A stretch of DNA of 41,823 nt from an uncultured Collinsella sp. (GTDB lineage: Bacteria > Actinomycetota > Coriobacteriia > Coriobacteriales > Coriobacteriaceae). The position numbers were made by a program, and so were the translations under genes. The stretch spans positions 1-41,823 of the forward strand of contig CABRHH010000025.1 in the NCBI GenBank assembly GCA_902470695.1. Reading direction: 5' to 3'. Shown one piece after another: positions 1 through 7,329 of the stretch. The first letter of the stretch is position 1, and every line of letters begins with the position of its first letter. The notes beneath the pieces are model-generated. The model ran no database searches and had not been told where the DNA came from. It saw only the letters and a list, made by a program, of their open reading frames with translations.

Positions 1-20
1 GCGGCGGCCCGTCGTTATGC

Positions 21-974
21 TCAGCCAAGATCCCCATAGCGTTCGACCATCGGGAGCAGCTGGTGCCTCAGTAACGCCTGCTTGGTTTCGAACCCGTTCG
101 TCCGATTGCGGTACCGCAGGTTGGCGGCGCGGTAGAGGTCTGCGACAAGCTGCCTAAAAAGATGCTGTTCAACAAGGTCCTCATACCAAATGTTCAAGAT
201 GGGCATGCCCGAGCCTACGAGCTTGTTCTGGCGGCGATCGTCCCGGGCGGTGCGCTCAATCGAGTGGCTGTGCCTGCCTTTATACTCAAGCCCTACGTTG
301 AGCTCCGGGAAGGCGATGTCCACGTAGCGCGGCCCCACGGGCGTGACAATTCGGTAGTTCATCTGCGCGCCCGTGAGGCCCAGACCGCCCAGGCGTCGCG
401 GTGCGCAGAGCAGCAGTGCCACAATGGTTTCCATGGGAGAGTTCGATCGGTCCAATACGAGGTTCAGAGCCTGGCAGGCTTGTTGCGGCTTGCCACGCGC
501 GGGAAGGGCATCGAAGGCATGCCGTATGTTCTGAACGCTCGTGCAGGGTGTGTCCGTGTTCACGAGGCCGTCCCATGAGGTGTCGAGTACATAGGTTCCG
601 CACAGCTCATAGCCGATGAGTGCCAGCTCGATCAGATTGCAGTCGGGTGAGGCGGCGAGGGAGATGAACGTCAGCTCGGGTGAGGTGACTGCCCAGGTGC
701 CGTCAAGGTGGATGATCGAGCGCGCGGGCGGTGGGCGCAGCATGGTGTGGCATGCGATGCCGGCGCTCCGGTGCCGGGCACGTTGCCGGCCAACGAGCAG
801 ATGAACGGGCCTCCCGTGTACACCAAAGCGCGTCAGGTCGTCTTCGATGGACGCCAGCGCATCAACGCGGCAGCGTCGAAGGTCGGAGCTGCGCGGTTTG
901 TCCATGATCGAGGGAAGGAGCCTGCCGCTGGCGCGGATAAGCTCGAGGGCCGATATGTTGCACAAGCATCTCAT
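21..974 (-). CDS. AbiEi/DUF559-like protein with a PD-(D/E)xK-type endonuclease domain
   Basis: The 317-residue protein has two recognisable parts. Residues about 40-150 resemble the middle of actinobacterial AbiEi/DUF559 proteins: a VHLLVGRQRARHR strand, then TSPELTFISLAA and GYELCGTY. Residues about 215-280 look like a very-short-patch-repair/DUF559 nuclease core: VDIAFPELNVGLEYKG supplies an acidic residue followed by E-x-K, and RDDRRQNKL and ILNIWYEDL follow. The expected activity is metal-dependent DNA cleavage, but the target is unknown and this is inferred from motifs only. The ATG at 974 has a GAGG four bases upstream. No toxin partner is adjacent. The 5' side (975-1190) is AT-richer and can fold into hairpins. 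Confidence 0.7.
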   Translation of the reverse strand: MRCLCNISALELIRASGRLLPSIMDKPRSSDLRRCRVDALASIEDDLTRFGVHGRPVHLLVGRQRARHRSAGIACHTMLRPPPARSIIHLDGTWAVTSPELTFISLAASPDCNLIELALIGYELCGTYVLDTSWDGLVNTDTPCTSVQNIRHAFDALPARGKPQQACQALNLVLDRSNSPMETIVALLLCAPRRLGGLGLTGAQMNYRIVTPVGPRYVDIAFPELNVGLEYKGRHSHSIERTARDDRRQNKLVGSGMPILNIWYEDLVEQHLFRQLVADLYRAANLRYRNRTNGFETKQALLRHQLLPMVERYGDLG

Positions 975-1269
975 GGTGCCTCAGTACCATACCGCACTTT
1001 TGGACAAGAAGAGGGGTGAAAATATACATGTCTGTAAAATCGTGTTGCAGGTGCAGCCTGCGCACTGTTTTACGGCAAGAAATGAGAAAGAACCGGCACA
1101 GTCGGTTGTTAGATTTCTTCTTGAAGGAGGTACTCATTGCAATGTTCTATCGTCGGTGCGAATAAGTAGGGTGCTAAATATATATCAATAGAGGCTGGCT
1201 ATGCCGCTGGTTTACCGCGGCTTTCCGAGGGGGTGCCTGGTGTGCGAAGAGCGCATCGCGGCATCATGC
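975..1269. other. Gene-free gap with AT-rich stretch and imperfect hairpin
   Basis: No supportable gene is visible. Positions 1034-1073 can fold into an imperfect hairpin (GTAAAA with TTTTAC outside, GCAGG with CCTGC around a TGCAG loop). A second small stem (AACCG/CGGTT) lies at 1091-1107. A GGAGG at 1126-1130 precedes an ATG at 1142 that opens only seven codons. The AT-rich run at 1175-1190 holds a possible minus-strand -10 (TATATT, 1182-1177) for the endonuclease-like gene, which would then have a leader of about 190 nt. Confidence 0.4.
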
Positions 1270-1584
1270 GAGGTTGAGCAGGCGCGCTGGTCTGGGCGGC
1301 GGCATCGGGCAGATGCTCGGACTCGGTGCGGCGGATGGGTGCCGCCTGCGCAGCCATGCATGAGCGTGTCGCGCGAGATTGAGCGGGCGCGCTGGTCAGG
1401 GCAACCGTGTCGAGCAGCTGCCCAGGTTCGGCGCGGTGAAGGGAGGCCGCCTGCGCAGCCATGCATGAGCGTGTCACGCGAGGTTGAGCAGGCGCGCGCT
1501 GGTTTCAGCAATGGTGTCCAAAAGCTGTTCGAGTTCAATGCCGCGGATGGCCGCCAGCTGTGCAGCCGTGCGCATGAGCGCGCC
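1270..1584. repeat. Three 105-bp tandem copies of the tatD 3' end
   Basis: Units start at 1270, 1375 and 1480, exactly 105 bp apart. Each begins GAG(G/A)TTGAGC(A/G)GGCGCG and ends near CAGCC(A/G)TG followed by ATGAGCG. The 1480-1584 copy is the genuine 3' end of tatD; on the minus strand it encodes its last 35 codons. The other two lie beyond the tatD stop and are degenerate: read on the minus strand they still give GQLLDTVALTSAPAQ and EHLPDAAAQTSAPAQ against EQLLDTIAETSARLL in TatD. Confidence 0.85.
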
Positions 1585-2331
1585 TTCCAGCACTTCTGCC
1601 GAGACTGCCACACCGGCGCGTGCGGGAGCGTCTGTTTCGAGCAGCAGGCGGTCGAGCGGCATCTGGCGCGCATATTCTCGGCCGCGCTTGGTGGCAAGCA
1701 TCCGCTCGTTTACCGAAACGTAGCAGCCGTGTGCACGCAGGCGCGCAAGGTCGTTCGAAGTGCCTGAGAACCAGTGGAATATGCAGCGTGCATGGGTGAT
1801 GAGTCCGGTCCGTTCCAGGATATCGAGCGCCGTTTCGGTGGAGCGCACGGCATGGATGGAAATCGTGCGCCCTGGGCGCGGGCGCTCGGCGCAGGCGCGC
1901 GCCAGCCGCTCGAATGCCTCGGTTTGCAGGTGTGCGGAGGCGGTGTGAGCGGGGGAGAAATCGAGCCCGACCTCGCCGATAAAGCTGCTGGTGCTCGCAA
2001 GTTCGACTGCCCGGTCAATCAAACTGCGGCCGGCTGCGGAGTCCTCGATCCACCAGGGATGTAGTCCCAGGCCCACGCGGACATTCGGGTGGGTGGCGAA
2101 GTGCTTGCGTGCCGCAAGCGTATCGCGTGGCGTGACGGGGGTGCAGAGCAGGCCGATTCCGCGTTCACGTGCCTCTTTGGCGACTGCGGTGGCCTGCGCT
2201 ATCCAGTCCAGATGACAGTGCATGTCCGCCAGGCGCAGGGGCGAGGCATGGTGCACCGCGGCGAGGGCGGGCGCCTCCGTGGCCTCGCCGTCCGTCTGCA
2301 GGCATCGTTGCCGTTCGGACCCACCGCTCAC
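1474..2331 (-). CDS. tatD: TatD family metal-dependent hydrolase (DNase)
   Basis: This is a TIM-barrel amidohydrolase of the TatD family, cytoplasmic 3'-5' exonuclease-type DNases needing two divalent metals. The metal-site residues are all visible in order: HCHLD near residue 38, GLGLHP, the glutamate of GEVGLDF, the histidines of SIHAVRS and FHWFSG, and the aspartate of LLETDAP. I chose the GTG at 2331 because it overlaps the tcdA stop as GTGA and has AAGGCGG upstream, giving 285 residues. The ATG at 2223, just before HCHLD, would give 249. The gene is translationally coupled to tcdA. Its last 35 codons are duplicated downstream as degenerate tandem copies. Confidence 0.88.
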   Translation of the reverse strand: MSGGSERQRCLQTDGEATEAPALAAVHHASPLRLADMHCHLDWIAQATAVAKEARERGIGLLCTPVTPRDTLAARKHFATHPNVRVGLGLHPWWIEDSAAGRSLIDRAVELASTSSFIGEVGLDFSPAHTASAHLQTEAFERLARACAERPRPGRTISIHAVRSTETALDILERTGLITHARCIFHWFSGTSNDLARLRAHGCYVSVNERMLATKRGREYARQMPLDRLLLETDAPARAGVAVSAEVLEGALMRTAAQLAAIRGIELEQLLDTIAETSARLLNLA

Positions 2332-3146
2332 TTCCGACCGCCTTTGCGTCCCGCCAGCGCCCCGCGCTGGGCGGCGTCGTGCATGGCGAGCGCGGATGAG
2401 GTGTCGTCGTTCGCGCCCAGGCCCGAGATGTGCCGCAGTACCTCGCCGGCGATCATCTGACCCATGATGGGCGGCATGAAGCTTGCCGTGCCGAGGTCGG
2501 TGCGCTCGGAGCGGGCGGCCCCGGGCGCGGCAGCGATGCGCACCGGTTCCTCGCAGGAGTAGAGAACGCGCAGGTGGCGGATACCGCGCTTGCGGCATTC
2601 CTTGCGCATGATGCGCGCCAGCGAGCAGTTGACCGTTTTATGCACGTCGGCGATGCGCAGGCATTCGGGATGGATCTTTTTGCCACCGCCCATGGAGCTG
2701 ATGAGCATAAAGCCGCGTTCCTGCGCGAGCGCGGCGAGGGCGAGCTTGGTGGAGACGGTGTCGATGGCATCGACCACGTAGTCGATGCGCCCGCCCGCCT
2801 CTGCCAGGCAGGTGTCGTACAGCTCGGCGAGGTTTTCGGTGAGCACGAAGGTGTCGTGCGCGATCACGCGGCAACTGGGGTTGATGTCGGCGATCATGGC
2901 GGCCATCACCTTGACTTTTCGCCGACCCACGGTGCTTTCGAACGCGATGGCCTGCCGGTTGATATTGGATGGCGCCACCACGTCCTTGTCCACGATGACG
3001 AGGGTGCCCACGCCGCCGCGGGCGAGCGCTTCGATGCAGTTCGAGCCCACGCCGCCGCAGCCGAACACGAGCACGCGCGCATCCTCGAGTTTTGCCAGGC
3101 GCTCATCGCCCATGATGATGCGCAGGCGGTCTTTCATCGTTTCCAT
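2328..3146 (-). CDS. tcdA: tRNA threonylcarbamoyladenosine dehydratase (TcdA/YgdL, E1-like)
   Basis: The protein is a ThiF/E1-like ATP-using enzyme of the TcdA/CsdL type, which cyclises t6A37 of tRNA to ct6A. The adenylation fold is clear: VLVFGCGGVGSN (residues about 26-36), the LVIVDKDVVAPSNINRQ strand that binds ATP, RRKVKVMA, and YVVDAIDTVSTKLAL. The usual E1 zinc cysteines are not obvious, as in other TcdA proteins. The ATG at 3146 (METMKDRL) has AAAGGA six bases upstream; longer readings add an Arg/Pro-rich tail that comes from the repeat array upstream. It is the first gene of a two-gene unit with tatD. Length is 272 residues, normal for the family. Confidence 0.9.
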   Translation of the reverse strand: METMKDRLRIIMGDERLAKLEDARVLVFGCGGVGSNCIEALARGGVGTLVIVDKDVVAPSNINRQAIAFESTVGRRKVKVMAAMIADINPSCRVIAHDTFVLTENLAELYDTCLAEAGGRIDYVVDAIDTVSTKLALAALAQERGFMLISSMGGGKKIHPECLRIADVHKTVNCSLARIMRKECRKRGIRHLRVLYSCEEPVRIAAAPGAARSERTDLGTASFMPPIMGQMIAGEVLRHISGLGANDDTSSALAMHDAAQRGALAGRKGGRK

Positions 3147-3251
3147 GGGGGTCCTTTCGTGCAGCCGGCAGGTGCGAGGGGGTGGCTGCGTGCCTGCCGG
3201 TCTTGATCTTGCCATGTTGTCATGCGGAGCCATTGTACCCGTGCCGGTCGA

Positions 3252-3404
3252 TGCGTGCTGGGGGCGACGGAGCGAGGGCGGGTGACGAATGCGCAATGCG
3301 TGCTGGGGGCGACGGGGTGAAGCCGGGCGACGGGCGTGCAATGTTCGCTGGCTGTGCCGGGGCGAGGGTGGGTGCTGAGTGCGCGATGCGTTATGGGCGT
3401 GCGG
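3252..3404. repeat. 45-bp tandem repeat array, three full copies and part of a fourth
   Basis: Units begin at 3252, 3297, 3342 and 3387, exactly 45 bp apart. The core is TGCGTGCTGGGGGCGACGG in the first two and drifts to TGTTCGCTGGCTGTGCCGG in the third. Units end in ATGCGCAA, GCGTGCAA or GTGCGCGA. Read on the minus strand the array gives a 15-residue Pro/Ser/His pattern, but there is no start signal or known domain, so I treat it as non-coding. Confidence 0.8.
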
Positions 3405-3444
3405 ACGCCGCCATGGATTTTTAAGATCGACCGCCAGTCGAAAA

Positions 3445-3453
3445 TGCTATTAT
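3445..3453 (+). promoter_or_regulatory. Extended -10 promoter of the Lys/Cys-rich gene
   Basis: TGCTATTAT matches the TGnTATAAT extended -10 element with one mismatch in the hexamer. It sits in the AT-rich end of an otherwise GC-rich gap, about 70 bases before the chosen start codon. No good -35 is visible, as is common with extended -10 promoters. Confidence 0.5.
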
Positions 3454-3522
3454 GTCGACAACAGTTAGCACATGGAAACTTATGGGCGTGAGCCACACGA
3501 GAATGCGGGAGATGCAGAGGCC

Positions 3523-4023
3523 ATGGGGAAGAAGTACAACAGCGGGGACAAGAAGCGCGGTGCCGACAAAGTGCGCGCCGTGGAGAAGAAGCGCGGTGCC
3601 GGTAAGACGCGCGATACGGACAAGAGGCGCGGCGGTTCCGACAAGGAGCGCGCCGTGGAGCAAAAGCGCGGTACTGACAAGGTGCGCGCCGCGGACAAGA
3701 AACGCGGTGCGACAAAGGCTGGCAAGGCGTGTAAGGCGAACTTCTCGAGTAAGTCATGCAATGCCTCCGAGGCGCATGGGGACACCCGCCCGGCGCTGAG
3801 CGAGCCGAGCGTGAAGGTCAAGGTGTGCAAGAAGTGCTGCGGTGTCTCGGCCAAGAAGCTGAACAGGGAGCTGGGGGCGGACGTGTGCACGAAGGGCTGC
3901 ATGGGTGCCTGCTCGCGGCGGGTGCGCGAGCGTTGCGGCACGGGCGTCTGCGCCCGCATGGGCAAGCGTCTCGTATTCGCCGAGGATGCCTCGGCGCTCG
4001 CTCGGACCATCCGCGCGGCATAG
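3523..4023 (+). CDS. Lys/Arg-rich repeat protein with a Cys-rich, thioredoxin-like [2Fe-2S]-type tail
   Basis: The N-terminal 65 residues are about five degenerate repeats of 12-13 residues, (K/Q)(K/R)RG-x-x-(D/G)K-x-R-x-x-(E/D), highly basic and probably disordered. Residues 98-160 hold eight cysteines: C102, C105, C106, C122, C126, C130, C138 and C143. VCKKCCGVSAKKL followed by VCTKGCMGACSRR resembles the ligand pattern of thioredoxin-like [2Fe-2S] ferredoxins (C-x3/4-C, then C-x3-C after a helix), ending with a LVFAEDASALARTI strand and helix. A zinc site is the alternative. The basic arm suggests nucleic-acid or polyphosphate binding; that is inference. The ATG at 3523 has GGGAG about ten bases upstream. 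An ATG at 3472 would add 17 residues but has no ribosome-binding site. Confidence 0.6.
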   Translation: MGKKYNSGDKKRGADKVRAVEKKRGAGKTRDTDKRRGGSDKERAVEQKRGTDKVRAADKKRGATKAGKACKANFSSKSCNASEAHGDTRPALSEPSVKVKVCKKCCGVSAKKLNRELGADVCTKGCMGACSRRVRERCGTGVCARMGKRLVFAEDASALARTIRAA

Positions 4024-4094
4024 CGGCGGGCGACCGGCCAGCCGCCGCGCCGGTTGCCGAGGGGTTGTTGGCAGCTTCGGGCTTCCGGTCATCG

Positions 4095-4110
4095 CCTCGG
4101 GCTTCCGAGG
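4095..4110 (+). terminator. Short GC hairpin after the Lys/Cys-rich gene
   Basis: CCTCGG and CCGAGG form a perfect 6-bp stem around a GCTT loop, 72 bases after the stop codon. No T-run follows, so termination is a guess. Confidence 0.3.
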
Positions 4111-4212
4111 AGCCCTGCCGCTGCCGACTATGGTGTGACTATACACGGTCGCGCGGACACGAATTTCCGCGCCGCGTGCAAATCGGTTCTGGGGACATTA
4201 TGGTTCCAGGGG

Positions 4213-4227
4213 GTCTCATGAGACAAT
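4213..4227 (+). promoter_or_regulatory. Palindrome overlapping a possible -10 upstream of ettA
   Basis: GTCTCATGAGAC (4213-4224) is a perfect 12-base palindrome. It overlaps GACAAT (4222-4227), a plausible -10 with TG one base before it. The site lies 43 bases upstream of the ettA start and could be an operator. No regulator is identified. Confidence 0.35.
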
Positions 4228-4269
4228 AGGCAGCGTTAGACCAGTTAAATCCCAGAAATGGAGCCAACC

Positions 4270-5949
<1,680 letters not shown>

Positions 5950-6048
5950 GCACGCGGCGTTGTCGGCGTCGTGAGGGTTTGTCGGATGCGGCCGTGGGTC
6001 CCCGGGCCGTTGTCCTCGGCATCTGTGCATTGTAACGATCCGAGCGCC

Positions 6049-6325
6049 CCTTGGGTGTGTGGCCCCATGCGCCGCAGCGACCTGGGCGTCCTTGCATGGG
6101 CTTATGTGGTGTCGCGAGCTGCAGCAATCCGAGCAGCCTTGCATGGGTTTGTGCGGTATTGCGCGCCCTACCGGCCTGAGTGCCCTTGCGTGGGTTTGCG
6201 CAGACCCACGCACCTTGCCAATCTGGGCGTTCTTGCATGGGCTGATGTGGTGTCACGCGCCTTGCCAATCTGAGCTCTCTTGTACGAGCTTGTGCGTTAC
6301 TCTGCGCTGTTTCAAGTTCTGGGAA
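6049..6325. repeat. 47-bp tandem array, five copies plus a shorter one
   Basis: Units start at 6091, 6138, 6185, 6232 and 6279, exactly 47 bp apart. Each begins CTTG(C/T)(A/G)(T/C)G(G/A)G, continues with a (T/C)TTGTGCGG- or CTTATGTGG-like block and ends near AATC(C/T)GAGC or AATCTGGGC. A shorter diverged copy precedes them (6049-6090). There are no constant spacers, so this is not a CRISPR array. Confidence 0.85.
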
Positions 6326-6364
6326 GGGTGGCTGCAACTCCGGGATTCGGGGTTGCAGCCACCC
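6326..6364. repeat. Perfectly sized 16-bp inverted repeat (hairpin)
   Basis: GGGTGGCTGCAACTCC (6326-6341) pairs with GGGGTTGCAGCCACCC (6349-6364) with one T-G pair, around the loop GGGATTC. It sits between the 47-bp and 32-bp arrays and has no T-run on either side, so it looks more like a REP-type palindrome than a terminator. Confidence 0.8.
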
Positions 6365-6369
6365 ATTTC

Positions 6370-6497
6370 CAAGTGCCCAGGCACGATTCCTTTCGTGTTT
6401 TCAAGTGTCCTGGCACGACCCCCTTCGCGCCTTCAAGCGTCCAGGCACGATGCCTCGCGTGCCTCCAAGCGCCCAGACTCGATTCCTTGCTTGTGAA
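6370..6497. repeat. 32-bp tandem array, four copies
   Basis: Units start at 6370, 6402, 6434 and 6466, exactly 32 bp apart. They share CAAG(T/C)G(T/C)CC(A/T)GGCACGA, followed by a CCTTCGYGYNTT-like half. The last copy is the most diverged (CAAGCGCCCAGACTCGA). Confidence 0.85.
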
Positions 6498-6751
6498 GTT
6501 TGTTCGTTGCGGCCTTGCCGCTCGAGTGCGAATGGGCGGTATGACCGAGTTCTCTGAGGGAGTTGGTCGATACGTGTGGGCGCAGCGGGCCCTCTTGTCG
6601 TCGATTGGAGAGGGCTGTTCTCGCTGGTGGTCCAGGTGCTTGCTGCTGAAATCAACCAAGACTCTCAAATATAAATAGTGTTGATGTATTATCCAGAATT
6701 GTGACTCATTGTAACATGAAGATGGGGCTGTGGCGCGTCTCGTGGGCCCGA

Positions 6752-6937
6752 GTGGTCGCAAACTGCATTTAATGGGTGATTGGGACCGCATGCAGACGGT
6801 GAAGAGAGCCCGATGGGCAGCTTCAAAGCGCTTGTTCGCATCTTTTCGGTTGTTTCAAAGCGTCGGGGACTTGGAATTGGTGCAATGAATACGATTGTCG
6901 GTGACGGAAACACCCATTAGATGCGGTTTGCGACCAC
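6752..6937. repeat. 186-bp element with 27-bp terminal inverted repeats
   Basis: The left end 6752-6778 (starting GTGGTCGCAAACTGCATTTA) matches the reverse complement of 6911-6937 (starting CACCCATTAGATGCGGTTTG) at 25 of 27 bases. The interior has a repeated TTCAAAGCG (two copies) and no gene. No clear target-site duplication flanks it. It could be a MITE-like non-autonomous element or the two arms of a long RNA hairpin. Confidence 0.7.
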
Positions 6938-7092
6938 AAGGATGCCGCAATTCGGCGGTACAAAAATGCTGATTGGAAATACCGAATATACTGCAACAAT
7001 ATCATAGTTATCTGTATGGCGTATCTATGGAGTGCCGGGGATTGGCTCAAATGGCTCAGACGACGCAGCAAAGGGGGATAACATCGCCTTCG

Positions 7093-7148
7093 ATGCCCGG
7101 ATGCCCGGATGCCCGGATGCCCGGATGCCCGGATGCCCGGATGCCCGG
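7093..7148. repeat. Octanucleotide microsatellite (ATGCCCGG)x7
   Basis: Seven perfect consecutive copies of ATGCCCGG, with no interruption. The copies are identical, unlike the older arrays nearby, so the array is recent or actively slipping. Confidence 0.95.
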
Positions 7149-7225
7149 AATTGACGTGACGGCGGTTAGCTGGTCTGGCCGGCTCTTTTGTCGCGTGCTG
7201 CAGCCTGTGTTGAGGGTGGAGCGCA

Positions 7226-7270
7226 GCGCCGGCGGCGCCTCGACATTCAACGTCAAGGTGCCGCCGGCGC
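7226..7270 (-). terminator. Large GC hairpin downstream of the 565-residue gene
   Basis: GCGCCGGCGGC (7226-7236) and GCCGCCGGCGC (7260-7270) form a perfect 11-bp stem, extended by further pairs inside (CCT/AGG, GAC/GTC). It lies about 60 bases past the stop codon of the minus-strand gene. There is no clear U-run, so it may instead protect the mRNA 3' end. Confidence 0.45.
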
Positions 7271-7329
7271 GGGTGGATGCATCGTGCGGGCAATCGCCGT
7301 GCGGTCCGTTGGACGGGGCAGGTGTCTGA

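Larger units (their letters stand above)
3147..3522. other. Gene-free gap carrying a 45-bp tandem array and a promoter
   Basis: This gap separates the divergent tcdA and the Lys/Cys-rich gene. Its centre is the tandem array at 3252-3390, and its right end holds an extended -10 promoter at 3445-3453. I see no gene of its own. Confidence 0.6.
5950..7329. other. 1.4-kb gene-free repeat island
   Basis: I find no supportable gene here although several frames stay open. From left to right it contains a 47-bp tandem array, a 16-bp-stem hairpin, a 32-bp tandem array, an AT-richer stretch (about 6650-7040) with a 186-bp inverted-repeat element, an 8-bp microsatellite of seven perfect units, and a large GC hairpin. 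The array periods 47, 32 and 8 are not multiples of three, which argues against coding. Confidence 0.7.

Noticed and set aside
1142..1165. Seven-codon reading frame behind a good GGAGG
   Set aside because: Too short to support as a gene, and no plus-strand gene follows that it could lead; mentioned only as part of the leader discussion.
6091..6497. Possible CRISPR array
   Set aside because: Copies are diverged along their whole length with no constant repeat and unique spacer, and no cas genes are present.
6973..7329. 118-codon frame across the octamer microsatellite
   Set aside because: Its middle is only the repeat translated, its end is the large hairpin, and there is no ribosome-binding site or known domain.
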